The translations under genes were made by a program, and so were the position numbers. A DNA stretch of 64,000 nt. Origin: Sorex araneus (taxonomy: Eukaryota > Chordata > Mammalia > Eulipotyphla > Soricidae). This document shows, piece by piece, positions 22,923 through 33,964 of this stretch. Positions within the stretch are counted from its first letter, which is position 1; each line of letters opens with the position of its first letter. The stretch is from positions 87,414,626 to 87,478,625 of the forward strand of contig NC_073305.1 of NCBI RefSeq assembly GCF_027595985.1. The letters are read 5' to 3'. Under the pieces are notes generated by a model. It did no database searches. It was not told where the DNA came from and saw only the letters and a program-made list of their open reading frames with translations.

Positions 22923-22954
22923 ACCTCCCTAGCAACTCTGCCCCCAACCCTGGA

Positions 22955-23110
22955 ACTCACACACTTTATTTAAACACTGTGGTTTACAAAGTTATTCATG
23001 ATGATTTGTTATAGGAATTTAATATTCCAACACCAATCCCACCACCACTGTTGCCTTCCCTCGTCCATTGTCTCCAGTTTCCCCACCACCCTCAAGCCTG
23101 CCCCCATAGC
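22955..23110 (-). mobile_element. Retroposon 3' end, antisense (L1-like)
   Basis: Begins TTTATTTAAACACTGTGG and contains CCAACACCAATCCCACCACC, the complement of a 3' motif also seen in the unclassified retroposon at 5221-5930. The first part recurs at 42348-42415. Confidence 0.55.
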
Positions 23111-23439
23111 AGACCCATAATGATTTATTTCCTATTGCTTTGCTACCACTAAATGACTACTGGAATGAATGAAATATATTTCAGTAAAAGAAAGTTTGTG
23201 AAAATTGTTGCATCTCATGAAGGAGACATTAAGTCTGTGTCAGAGGGTTTATTAAGCTGTTGTGGCAAGTTTAAGCCTTCTGTGTTCATGTTTTTGTTAG
23301 TTTTTACAGTACATTCTCATCCAATCCGGTGTGCTACTCCTGAGGTGTCAGTGTTGTAGAGTTTGGGCATTATCTCATGTCCACGAGCAATGCTCGAGAG
23401 CCTCCCCTCCCCAAAGTATGCATTTTTAAATTAATTTTG

Positions 23440-23596
23440 GGGGTGGGGGTGGTGGGAAGGTTACGGGGGACATAAATGGTGAAAAATGCACACTGGTGGA
23501 GGGATGGGTGTTCGAACATTGTACGACTGAAACTCAATCATGAAAGCTTTGTAACTGTATCTCACGGTGATTCAATTAAAGAATTAAAAAAATAAG
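23440..23596 (+). mobile_element. L1 3' terminus
   Basis: G-rich UTR followed by GGTGGAGGGATGGGTGTTCG and a terminal A-rich tail. The same terminus recurs near 34930-35060 and, in antisense, at 8868-8950. Confidence 0.8.
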
Positions 23597-23599
23597 AGC

Positions 23600-23855
23600 A
23601 CTGTAGCACTGTCATCCCGTTGTTCATCGATTTGCTCGAGCAGGCACCAGTAACGTCTTCATTGTGAGACTTGTTGTTACTTTTTTTTGGCATATTGAAT
23701 ACACCATGGGTAGCTTGCCAGGCTCTGCCAGCGGGTGGGATACTCTCAGTAGCTTGCTGGGCTCTCTGAGAGGGATGGAGGAATCGAACCCAGACCGGTC
23801 ACATGCAAGGCAAACGCCCTACCTGCTGTGCTAGCTGTGCTATCACTCCAAAATA
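23600..23855 (-). mobile_element. tRNA-derived SINE, type 2, full length
   Basis: Antisense. Starts with the tail complement (GCACTGTAGCACTGTCATCC), then the type 2 body complement, then the shared tRNA head complement ending near GTGCTATCACTCC. No poly(T) at the 3' end of the element. Confidence 0.9.
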
Positions 23856-23869
23856 AGAATAAAATGAAA

Positions 23870-24656
23870 ATTCTTTTTTATATGATTTGGAAGAAATTTT
23901 TTGATCCTTCTGACCCTTGGTTGCCTTGGTTGCCCCATCAATAGGCATAAGAAGAGCCATCTGAGCATGTCATACTGCAGATGACACACTGTCTGTGGCA
24001 CTGTGGTGTCATGAACCTGAGCTCAGGAAGTGCCATCACCTGCCCCAGACTCCCTAGGGGGAAGCAGGCAGGAAGTTCCTTCCATCTCTGAGGGCTGCTT
24101 CGAGAGCTGGGCATTTTTCTGGGAATTCACACATCTGACAGAACCATGTCACCGCTGAGGAGCGGATGTGCAGAGTAAGGTGGGTGGCAAGGGAGAGATG
24201 AGAACCTTTCACCTTTCTCCTCCCCAGGGAACATAAGGTCTGTCTGCCGTTTCTGCTTTGCTCTAGGAAAGAGTATTTGGAAAAATAGTTCTTGTTGTAT
24301 TCGTGTTCAATTGCTGACCAGGACGCAATGTTCTGGGACTCTGAGGCTGAGTTGGGGGCCAGCCTTCCCGTTCGCTGGCAGTCGAGCCCCGCGGACACAG
24401 CTGAACAGAGTTCCTCACTGTGTGGGCAGGCAGGCCTGGGACACAGAGGCCTCTTCTCAGCCAAACACCTGGCTCTGTGCATTCCTTCACTTTTGTTCAA
24501 GGACAAGATCCGTCTTCTCCTTTGTTACCCCTGCAAAGTCAACCAGACTTCATGAGGAAGCCCAGCCAGTTACAATACACCCAATAAATTCCCTGGGAGG
24601 CTGAGGCTGAGAGAAGAGAAATGAGTATGATCAAGTGCTTAGAAATTGGAACTAAT
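23870..24656. other. Gene-free stretch
   Basis: Moderately GC-rich around 24000-24500, with overlapping open frames on both strands up to 150 codons. None has a domain, start context or splice sites that I can support. Confidence 0.4.
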
Positions 24657-24657
24657 G

Positions 24658-24828
24658 GGGCCGGAGCGATAGCACAGCGGGTAGGACATTTGCCTTGCAC
24701 ATGGCTGACCTGCATTCGATCCCCGGCATCCCATATGGTCTCCCCAGCACTGTCAGGAGTAATTCCTGAGTGCGTGAGCCAGGACTAACCCCTGTGCATC
24801 ACCGAGTGTGACCCCCCCAAAAAAAGAA
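24658..24828 (+). mobile_element. tRNA-derived SINE, type 1
   Basis: A near-consensus A-box region, B box ATTCGATCCCC, and a CCCCCCAAAAAAA tail. Flanks share AGAAATTGGAA with a one-base variant. Confidence 0.92.
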
Positions 24829-25054
24829 AATTGGAATTTATTCCTGGGGTGAATAGGAAGACCTATTCAGAAGGGACAAGGGCATACCCAGGAATGGGTT
24901 GAAGATTTTTAGACCAAGATTTGTAGAATTTTGTTTGATTGGTTGCTCTACATCAGCATTTGCATATATGTGTGTGTAAATTATATATATACACATACAT
25001 ATTTAAAATATATATTGCAGGTAAATCATTTTCATTCACATAAAAGGTGAAGGG

Positions 25055-25320
25055 GGCCTAGATCTGGGGTCGGAGTGCCTGCCTTATATACATGAGTCCC
25101 CTTGTCCCATCTCCAGATCCCCGCTACTGAGAGCTCGATGAGCACTGCCAGGATGCTCTGGTGGCCTCCAGCTCCTCTGGGAATTCAGGCAACACTGCAT
25201 TGCTGGTCTGAACATTGAGCCATCCTGCCTACAGAGTGTCACTGCGAGCAACCACCGAGACCCTCACCTCCCAGTGCTGCTTGTGATACTCCCCACCCAC
25301 AAACACACACAAAAGAAAAG
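25055..25320 (+). mobile_element. Old SINE-like composite
   Basis: A SINE-like head (GGGGTCGGAGTGCCTGCCTT) and GAGCACTGCCAGGATGCTC, followed by unrelated sequence and an ACAAACACACACAAAAG tail. Confidence 0.4.
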
Positions 25321-25764
25321 AAAACAGATTTTGAAGGCTGCAAATAGCATAGGAAATGTATAGAATAGAAGCATAATGTAATGTGCTTGGCTAAATAATT
25401 ATAACAATCCTGCTAGGTAGGTAATATGCCTTTGTAATTGTCAGCAAGGGAAGGATGGCTCAAAGAGGTACGTGCCTGCTGGGGATTAAGACTTCAGTGC
25501 TGTCCTCTCCACTCGAACCTTCTCCCACTGGCTGGGCCTTCAAAGCCCAGTACTGGTTTTTGCTCCTGGGAGAATAGGACTCATTGTCTGCATTGGCAGA
25601 AAACGGACTTCAGAGGAGTCTTCCCTCCAGAAAGCGAGGGTCAGGAGGGAAACCCTGTCAGCAGTCACCTGCAGCCCCTCAGAGGGGCTTTGAGGAATCT
25701 TTTCAATTGTGCTCCCTTTCACACATTTCCATTTGGGGGGAGTGTGTGTATCAGGTGGGGGGTG

Positions 25765-25920
25765 TGCAGGGAACACTGAGCTGTGCTCAAGGCTTGCTTC
25801 CCACTCTGTGCGCAGGAATTATTTCCAGCAGTGTTTGAAGGGACCATATGTGGTGCCAGAGATAGAACCCAGGACAGCGGAGGGCAAGGCAAATGCCTTA
25901 ACTCTTTACTATTCCTCGAC
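25765..25920 (-). mobile_element. Diverged antisense SINE
   Basis: Body complement with CTCAAGGCTTGCTTCCCACT and GGGACCATATGTGGTGCCAG; head complement ends in TTTACTATTCCTCGAC. Confidence 0.65.
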
Positions 25921-26099
25921 TTCCCAAACAGCTTCTTTATGAAGGGAAATCTTTTTCTAGGCTGTGCACAACTAATGAAATAGGATGACGGAAGGAAAAC
26001 TGAAACACATCACTTTCAGAGTACGCCAAATATGTCAGCAGAATTAAGAAATTTCTAAATGCATGCATAATTGTTTTTACATAAAAACACTGCTACCTT

Positions 26100-26292
26100 G
26101 GGGCTGGAGCGATAGCACAGCAGGTAGGACGTTTGCCTTGCACGCATTCGATCCAGGTTCAATTTCCAGCATCCCATGTGGTCCCCCGAGCACTGTCAGG
26201 AGTAATTCCTGAGTGCATGAGCCAGGAGTAACCTCTGTGCATCGCCGGGTGTGACCCAAAAAAAAGCAAAAAAAAAAAAAAAAACCCAAAAA
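26100..26292 (+). mobile_element. tRNA-derived SINE, type 1
   Basis: A near-consensus copy; the anticodon-side region is altered (CACGCATTCGATCCAGG) and the A tail is long and interrupted. Confidence 0.93.
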
Positions 26293-26299
26293 AACCACT

Positions 26300-27066
26300 G
26301 GCCCATCAAGTATAAAACCAGTTTATGTGGGGGAATAGGAAGAGAAGTTCAGCCCATTTTTTTGTTTGCATTGTTGATCACTGAAATTATATTCTTGGCA
26401 GAGAATTTTCCAGTAAACCTTGCACGTCACCGTCAACTTCCTGCTCCCAATTGCTGTTCCTCTTCTTAGGCCCCTCACGCTAGGCAGCAGGAGAATTGAT
26501 ATTCAGCAGAATTAGCCTGGCCGGGCATATGCTGAGAGACATCAACTTCCAAGGGAAGGAAGTTTTAATTTTGTTCTGCTTTACAAAACCTTGTTGTTTT
26601 TGAACCTGTCATGTGCTTCTATGTCATTTTTTTGAAGGCAGATTTTTGGTTTCACGGGGTTCTCAGTACTTGGAAACTATACAGGAAAAAAATATTGTTG
26701 AAAAAGCTGAATGTGTACGTCCTCTTTATCAAATAAAAAATTGAATCTTCATTGTTATGAGCTTATAGGGAATAAACAATCTTTGGGCACTGGAGAAATT
26801 ACATGTGGCAACTATCATCCAAGTTTACATTTAGCATCATGGTGTATACTTCTTAAAAATGAGCCTTTGGCCATTTATTAAGCCCAAACAAGTCCACGGC
26901 CAACATAAATCTCCTTTTACATTAGATCATGCAGTTCTGTATCTGACAATCAGACTTGGCTGCACTGGAATCACTTGAGATGGGCTGTCTGGCAGGATTT
27001 TCCAAAAAGCACAGCTGCTTGCCCGTGAACCCGGAAATTCCTATTCTCATCTACAATATGTTTCCC
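26300..27066. other. Gene-free stretch
   Basis: Apparently single-copy AT-rich DNA. No repeat or gene recognised. Confidence 0.45.
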
Positions 27067-27281
27067 AGGGAGCTAGGGAAGTAGTACAGGAATTTGCCTT
27101 GCAAATGGCCCATCCTGGTTCGACTTCCAGCAATGCATATGGTTCCCCAAGCTCTGCCAAGAGTAATCCCTTAGTGGTAACCCAGTTGAGGTCCAAATGC
27201 CCCAATCCCCATGCCTCAAAAAGAGTGACAGGCAAGCATGCAGAGAAGGAGCAGCCATGATCTGGTCCTTTGGCCCCAAAA

Positions 27282-27322
<41 letters not shown>
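27067..27322 (+). mobile_element. Diverged SINE with expanded (AAAT)n tail
   Basis: Head GGAGCTAGGGAAGTAGTACA, B box GGTTCGACTTCC. The body contains unrelated internal sequence at 27180-27265, and the tail is a pure tetranucleotide run at 27281-27323. Confidence 0.75.
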
Positions 27323-27324
<2 letters not shown>

Positions 27325-28607
27325 AACAAAGCTTCCTAGGAGACTCTATGGACTGCCCACGCTGAATATCTCTGTCTTATATCAATGGGCACATTCAATC
27401 AACACTTAAAAAGTACTAGTCACATTAGAACTCTGTTATCCTTTGTCTTTTTTAGCATAGAAACTGGGACTTGAAGCTTTTTTCCTTCTAGTCAGGTAGC
27501 AGCAAAGTGTTAAAAATCGAAAAGCAAATAAGTAAACAAATAAAAAATTTCATGACTTCATAATCTTGAGGCCTCTTATGCTGTATTAGTTAAAGCATAT
27601 ACTCGTGACTCCAAAAGTCAGTGTCCTGACCTCTGGCCATGAAGGTATGATTAAGCAAAGACTGAAGCTTAGGACAGTCCTTGAGAGGCGGTTTAAAGCT
27701 AGTTTTAAAATCTCTATGAGAATAAAGTCTATGTGCCAAACCTGTTGTGGCGTTATTTCCCACTAATCCACATTTATGTTCAAAACCCAGCCATGGCTGG
27801 GGATGAATGGGAGAGTTCAGGTGGGCACTAAGAAGTCAACCCTTTCTGAGTTGGGGTCAGTGATGACCTGCTGAGGAGCAGGACCAGAGACCACAGAGGA
27901 GAGAAGAGAAGATACGCCGACCTGCCCAACAGTGGTCCTCGGAGACACTCTCCCGCCCAGGCAGCCCATTCACTGCCCTGTTGGGACTGGCAAACAGCAG
28001 CCTGAGTTTGTGTATTTGTTACACATTCAAAGAGCTTAGAAAGCCAGGAAGAAGCCATTTAGGGAACTAAAATTAAATTAGGAAAAAATAAGACTTCAAC
28101 CAGGCCCAGCTGTCATTGTGATGGAGACGCCCCATGCCTGCTGGAAGGGGGCTCATGAGACAAATGTAGAAGTGCACATACTCAGCCTTTTGTCTCGAAT
28201 AATCCAGGTGCTATACTTCAAGTGCTTTGTCAACACTTCCTTTTTCTCTACATCTTCCCCCACTTCCAGGTCTCTCCTTCATCCAATTAATCTGTTGGTC
28301 TGTTTCCTAAGAAACAAGGAATAAGCTGTACTTGGGAGCAGTTTAGGGTCCATCCAAAGCTGTGTGAACTGACTGACTATTTCAAAAAGAAAAATAAACA
28401 AATAGAGATAAAGGCAGATGAGAAAAGAAGCAGATTCAGGGAGTGAAACTAGCAGACAGAGAAGGTATTGGGCTGGTCAGTGGGTCAACAGAGTCAGAGA
28501 AAAAGCAACAACATAGGAAAATGAGTACTACCTAGCCTACCGGATGGAGGGAGGAAGAAAGAAAGGGAAGAGAGACAGAGATAGAGAGTCAAAAATAGAG
28601 AGAGAGG
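27325..28607. other. Gene-free stretch
   Basis: No SINE and no convincing coding potential over about 1.3 kb. Short GA-rich runs appear near 28540-28605. Confidence 0.45.
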
Positions 28608-28780
28608 GGGGCTGGAGCGATAGCACAGTGGGTAGGGTGTTTGCCTTGCATGCAGCCAACCCCGGTTCGATTCCCAGCATCCCATATGGTCCCCTGACCA
28701 CCACCAGGAGTAATTCCTGGGTGCAGAGCCAGGACTAACCCCTGTGCATCGCCAGGTGTGACCCAAAAAGAAAAAAAAAA
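28608..28780 (+). mobile_element. tRNA-derived SINE, type 1
   Basis: A near-consensus copy inserted in a GA-rich region, ending in CCCAAAAAG plus an A run. Confidence 0.93.
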
Positions 28781-30012
28781 CATGGAAAGAGAAACAGAGG
28801 TAGAAAAAAATCAAAACATGATCAGGGATGTGGGAGAAAGACTTGCTGGGAGAGAGAAGCAAAGCTGTGAACAGATGAAAATGAGCAAAGAGATGGAGAT
28901 ATGCAGAGATGTAGAAGCAGGGAGGAGGGCGGGCAGTTTTATATGTATGCTCAACAGAGAAACGGGAATGCAGAGGAGCTTCCTCGGAGGACAGCTTTCC
29001 TCCGAGGACAGTGCCGTGTAGGGGAATGGGTTTAGTCATCCTCCATGGAAGCCAGATTCCTTCCTCCTCTGAGCAACTCATGCTCCATCCGGAGGGCAGT
29101 CCGGAGAGGAGCTTTCGATGGTGAGATCTCACAGAATTACAGAATTTTGGAACTCAAGCCCTCGTGGTAGATGCGTGTGGTTTCTTGGCCAGTTTCTATC
29201 CATTTCACCCGGTTTCCAGTAACAACCTCCAACGTTTGTGGGGGAACCACCCATCCCCACCTTCAGTCCCTGTGGTTTTCGTGGTGTTGACAGTACCTCC
29301 CCAGTAACCCTTCCCCAACAACTCCACCCCCACCACTGCCATCCAGGGAGAGTGTATGACCCAGACGTGGCACAGAACCCACAGCCTCCAACCCTCTTGT
29401 GGTTAGGGATGGGTACAGGGTGAGTACATAGCTCAAGCAGGAGAATCAAAGCCAGCGAGTCTCCTTGTGGGGATTGGTGTGGGCTCTGGGTTTGCTGGCG
29501 GAGTCTGGAAATGAAGCCAACACAGAGCAGTGGGCCATGAAGCGAAGGGCTGGCTTCTCACGAATATCTTTTGAACACTTCAGCGGTTTTGAAGTCAGAA
29601 CAATCTTTCAACTTTTTAATTTACAGATGCCAGAAGATCGCCATTTCCTCAGAGAGTTTAAACTACGTGAGTTGGGTGTTCTGTCACTTGCGACAAGATC
29701 CTACCAGTCGCTATGTCTTAGAGAACATGTGTCACCAGAGTTTAAGTGCTTCAAGACTTTATCTAGTTAGTGCAGAAGAGGAATTGTTTCCATGTACCAC
29801 ATACCCCAAACTCATGCTTTCATTCTCTCCCCCTCGTTTTTAAATTAAATTATGGAATTCATTTAATGTTTTTTTTTACTCTATGACTTTTTAAACTTGA
29901 GATATGCTATTCCTAGGCATTGCTTATTTTGTTCATCTACTTCCTCTTTCTATAATGTCCGCTCTCTCTTCCTAGCCATGGTAAGCAGTATATAATAGAT
30001 ATTACTGCACAA
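28781..30012. other. Gene-free stretch
   Basis: Apparently single-copy sequence. The longest frames (28494-29132 minus, 29465-29770 plus) either run through the SINE or lack any recognisable domain. Confidence 0.45.
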
Positions 30013-30098
30013 ATGTACCAGAGTGCATATATATGTACATATGTGTGTATATATGATATATGGTATACATATATGATATACATATATATGATATACGT
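30013..30098. repeat. Imperfect (TATACA)/(TATG) repeat
   Basis: Alternating TA-rich sequence with ATATGATATA-type units. Confidence 0.8.
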
Positions 30099-30099
30099 T

Positions 30100-30256
30100 T
30101 CAGGATCACACTCAGCTGTGCTCAGGAGTTACTCTGTGTATTGCTCTGGGGACACTTCCAGTGGTGCTTGGGGGACCGTAGAGTGCCAGAGTTTGAACTC
30201 AGGCCTCCCCCTTGCGAAGTATGTGCACAAGCTCTTTAAGCTGTTTCTCTAGTCAC
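30100..30256 (-). mobile_element. Diverged antisense SINE
   Basis: GGATCACACTCAGCTGTGCT body complement; head complement ends in CTGTTTCTCTAGTC. Confidence 0.7.
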
Positions 30257-30273
30257 TAATGTTTTTTAAAAGA

Positions 30274-30507
30274 AAACTGTAGGAGTCAAGGGAAGTACTT
30301 GGCTTGGGGCACAAATCTGGCATGCATGGGATCCCCATTTGACTCCCCACATCTCCTGGTCCCTGAGCAAAGCAGGTCTGGTCCTGCAACCTTGGTCCCC
30401 AGCATGCAACCACTGGTGCCTTGTTGGCTGAGAATCCCTGGGAGTGGCCTTGGGTACCTTGTGCACCACTTGAGAAGCCCCTCTTCCCCTCCCCCCCAAA
30501 AAAAGGA
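30274..30507 (+). mobile_element. Diverged SINE with long body
   Basis: Head AGTCAAGGGAAGTACTTGGC, then body-like sequence with internal additions, ending in CCCCCCCAAAAAAAGG. Confidence 0.5.
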
Positions 30508-30541
30508 GGGGAAGAAAAGAAAACTTGGATCTCATAGGAAT

Positions 30542-30542
30542 T

Positions 30543-30579
<37 letters not shown>

Positions 30580-31119
30580 CGTTGATCATTGATTTTCTCA
30601 AGCGGTCTCAGTAACGTCTCCATTCGCCCTAGCCCTGAGATTTTAGAAGCGTCTCTTTACTCATCCTTCCCAACGGTGCCTCATTGGAGGCTCTTTCAGG
30701 GTTAGGGGGATGAGACCCATCATTGTTACTGTATTTGGCATATCAATATACTACGGGGAGTTTGCCAGGCTCTCACATGAGGGCAGGAAACTCTCAGTAG
30801 CTTGCCAGGTTCTCCAAGAGGGAGAACTAGACTATAAGATGTCGCATGGCTGCGCGCTTCCGGCAGAAGAGGCCCAGTCCCGATCCAAGCAGGCCTGGAG
30901 ATCTCAGCCCTGGGTCCTGTACACCTGGGTTCCTCTGCCGGTTCCTTCATGCGTGAGGCTCGTCCAAACGTGTGGAGGGGGGCCTTGAGCATGTCTGTGG
31001 CTGGGTTCCAGAGGTCTTCGGCTATGGGGGTTCTGCTCAGGGTGGGGAGGGAAACTCAGCACACCCCTTCTGAGGGGCCCCGGTCAAGACAGCCAGACAC
31101 GGGGCCAAGAGACTCAGCC
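30542..31119 (-). mobile_element. GAT-tailed retroposon, monomeric copy
   Basis: A 578-bp minus-strand element whose 3' tail is a pure (GAT)n run, seen on + as (ATC)n at 30543-30579. It is flanked by a perfect 11-bp duplication CTCATAGGAAT at 30531-30541 and 31120-31130. The 5' module (30836-31119) is GC-rich and not tRNA-like. The 3' module (30580-30835) is homologous to the type 2 SINE tail but carries an extra ~85 bp. The 5' end falls at the position that forms the centre of the palindromic copy at 31713-32776. Confidence 0.85.
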
Positions 31120-31130
31120 CTCATAGGAAT

Positions 31131-31700
31131 ACATCCAGGAATTTCAAATATTATAACATGGGATTAGAATACATATTTTGGAGTTGCCAAATCTTTTTCC
31201 GAATTCTCTGAACTATCAGCTCTAAACATTGGGTTCAATATTTATTTTATAAGATTTGAATCAAAAGTTTTGCTGAAGAATCCCCCACAGGCTCCATGAT
31301 GCATACATTTTGAGCAACGGCTCTTAAACTTAATAAAATGTATGTTAAATCACTGGAGGCAAACACAGACTGTGAGATCCACACCTCATGCCCCCTGACC
31401 GCCAGAGTTTCTGCTTTAGTGGGCATAGACTATAACCTACAGAGAACTTATATTTGTAACACATTCCCAAGTGATGATTCTCCAAGTGAGGCTGATGATG
31501 CAGGTCTGTGTAACTGGGCTTTTAAGACTGGCTTAGTTTTAGGTGCAAGAAAACAGCCCAGGGTACACTCAGCAGAAGACCTCACTGCTCTGCCCTCCTG
31601 AAGACAATCACCCCGGCTGCCCCAGCACAGGCAAAGCTTGGACTCCAGAAGCTGCCTGAGCAGTGGTGGGAGGGCCCCCTGGTGGCCATTCGTGAATCAT
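31131..31700. other. Gene-free stretch between two GAT-family insertions
   Basis: Ordinary sequence separating two independent insertions; no gene recognised. Confidence 0.5.
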
Positions 31701-31712
31701 ATAGAAAGACAG

Positions 31713-32723
31713 CTTGCTTTTAAGTCTCTGGATGGCGGCCTTTGACAGGATTACATGGCGCCAGGGGCAGTCCCTGGGTGTGACCACCTAGCTACTGGGA
31801 AATGGGAAATCTGGGCGGAGCAGGCCCAGTCCTGACCCAAGCAGCCTTGGAGGTCTCAGCCCCGGGTCCCACACACCTGGGTTCCTCTGCCAGTACCTTC
31901 ATGCATGAGGCTCATCCGAACGTGTGGAGAGGGGCCTTAAGCATGGCCGTGGCTAGGCTCCGGAGGTCTTCAGCCACCGGGAGCTCTGCTTGGGGTCGGG
32001 AGGGAAGCTGGAGCCCATCCCCTTCGAGGAGGCCCCGGGAAAGACAGCCTGGGGAAGAGAGCAACGCAGAGAGTCTCTTGACTGCGCGCCTGGCTGTCTT
32101 CCCCGGGGCCCCTCAGAGGGGATGGGCTCCAGATTCCCTCTCCACCCCAAACAGAGCCCCCAGCGGCCAAAGACCTCCGGAGCCTAGCCACAGCCATGCT
32201 CAAGGCCCCTGTCCACACGTTTGGACGAGCCTCACGCATGAAGGAACTGGCAGAGGAACCCAGGTGTGTGGGACCTGGGACTGAGACCTCTAAGCCTCCT
32301 TGGATAGGGACTGGGCCTCCGCTGCCCAGATTTCCCATCTTCCAGTAGCTAGGCAGTCACACCCAGGGGCTGCCCCTGGTGCCGTGTAATCCTGTCAAAG
32401 GCCAGCATCCAGAGACTTAAAAGCAAGCTTCTGGAAGTGTGCGGCCGCTTTGTGGCCTAGCAATATCTTATAGTCTACTTCTCTCTCTGGGAGAACCTGG
32501 CAAACTACTGGGAGTTTCCTGCCCACACGGGAGAGCCTCACAAGGCTCCCATGTTGTATTAATATGCCAAAACCAGTAACAAGCTGGGTCTCGTTCCCCT
32601 AACCCTGTAAGAGCCTCCAGTATGGCATCGTTGGAAGGACAAGCAGAGAGAGGCTTCTAAAATCTCAGGGCTAGGACGAATGGAGATGTTACTGAGACTG
32701 CTCGAGAAATTCAACAATCAACG

Positions 32724-32776
<53 letters not shown>
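31713..32776 (+). mobile_element. Palindromic GAT-tailed retroposon
   Basis: One 1064-bp insertion bracketed by a perfect 12-bp duplication ATAGAAAGACAG at 31701-31712 and 32777-32788. A 340-bp left arm (31713-32052) is the inverted, imperfect copy of a 340-bp right arm (32088-32427), with a 36-bp centre between them. The 3' module (32440-32728) and a (GAT)n tail (32729-32776) follow. Similar peptides are read from opposite strands of the two arms (both contain PTHLGSSAS), which confirms the symmetry. It is non-coding as far as I can tell. Confidence 0.9.
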
Positions 32777-32778
<2 letters not shown>

Positions 32779-32836
32779 AGAAAGACAGACAAACCTTGAG
32801 TACAAAGATCAGCTGATGCTTAGGTGATAGGAAGAC

Positions 32837-33017
32837 GTTGTTTTTTGTTTTTTTCTTTTTAGGTCACACCCAGCGATGCTCAGGGGTTACTCCTGGCTCA
32901 TGCACTCAGGAATTACTCTGGCGGTGCTCGGGGGACCATATGGGATGCTGGGAATCTAACCCGGGTCGGCTGCATGAAAGGCAAGTGATTTATCCACTGT
33001 GCTATCTCTCCAGCCCC
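32837..33017 (-). mobile_element. SINE type 1 with target-site duplication
   Basis: An antisense near-full copy. GATAGGAAGAC is repeated at 32826-32836 and 33018-33028. Confidence 0.94.
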
Positions 33018-33232
33018 GATAGGAAGACATTTTTGAAACGTGAAGTTCAAGTATTTTTGCTCTGCTTTGTTTTTTTTATAATTGCTGTTACGCCAGGATC
33101 TTTCCTGACCTACTGTGTTGCCTCTCTACTTGTAGCTAGAAATGCTGTAAATGCTTTGCCCCAAAAGAGAAAATAATAGAAGAAATAAGGAGTCAATAGC
33201 CTGGTTTTTAGGTGTCTCAATACGTAGATATA

Positions 33233-33415
33233 GGGGCTGGAGCAATAGAATAGCTGGTAGGGCATTTGCCTTGCATGCGGCCGACCTGTGTTCAATCCCC
33301 ACACTTTATATGGTCCCCTGAGCACCACCAGGAGTAATACCTGAGTGCAAAGCCAGAAGTAACCCCTGAGCATCACCAAGGTGTGACCCAAAAAGACAAC
33401 AACAACAACAACAAA
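33233..33415 (+). mobile_element. tRNA-derived SINE, type 1
   Basis: Head with ATAGAATAGCTGGTAGGGCA, intact body, and a (CAA)n tail. Confidence 0.9.
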
Positions 33416-33429
33416 AGCATAGATGCGTA

Positions 33430-33964
33430 GCTTTTGTGTGTATATCCATAGAAGGAAGGATCTGGCAACCCAAATTCGCAGTGGCAGATGAGTGGATAAA
33501 GAAGTCATGGTAGGTGTGTTCATTGCATACTACTCAGCTCTATGGAAAAGTCTTGCCTCTTGCAGAAGGATGGAACTGGAGAGTATCAGGTTAAATGATT
33601 TAAGTCAGAGAAGAAAGACAAGTACAGGATAATTTTACTCACAGATGATATATAAAGAAACAAAATAAGGGAAACCCCTTGACAGATTTGGGTGACCCAA
33701 AGGAGAGGAGAAGAGCAAAGAGAAGGGCTGGAGGGACAGTGGAAAGGATTATTGGTACTTTATTGGTTCATGTAGTGTGGTGACATGGTACCTGTAAATC
33801 ATATAAGCACTGACACTATTATAAATAAATCAATAAATGATAAAGGACCAAACATGATAACTTCTCAGTATCTGCACTGCAAATCATAATGCCCAAAAGT
33901 AGAGAGCGAGTATGGGGAATATTGTCTGCCATGGAGGCAGGGGGAGGGTGGGAAAGTGGGGGTA
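33430..33964 (+). mobile_element. L1 ORF2 end and 3' UTR, first part
   Basis: The conserved GATGAGTGGATAAAGAAG block is near 33488. The G-rich 3' UTR (GGGAGGGTGGGAAAGTGGGG) is cut by an LTR and resumes at 34912. Confidence 0.8.

Noticed and set aside
24054-24506. 150-codon minus-strand frame
   Set aside because: No start context, domain or supporting splice sites; overlapping frames exist on the other strand.
28494-29132. 212-codon minus-strand frame
   Set aside because: Its C-terminal third is a SINE and GA-rich repeat; the rest has no recognisable family or splice context.
31802-32338. Open frames of 160 (+) and 122 (-) codons with similar proteins
   Set aside because: They are the same repeat arm read from opposite strands of the palindrome. 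The monomeric copy at 30542-31119 does not keep a long frame.
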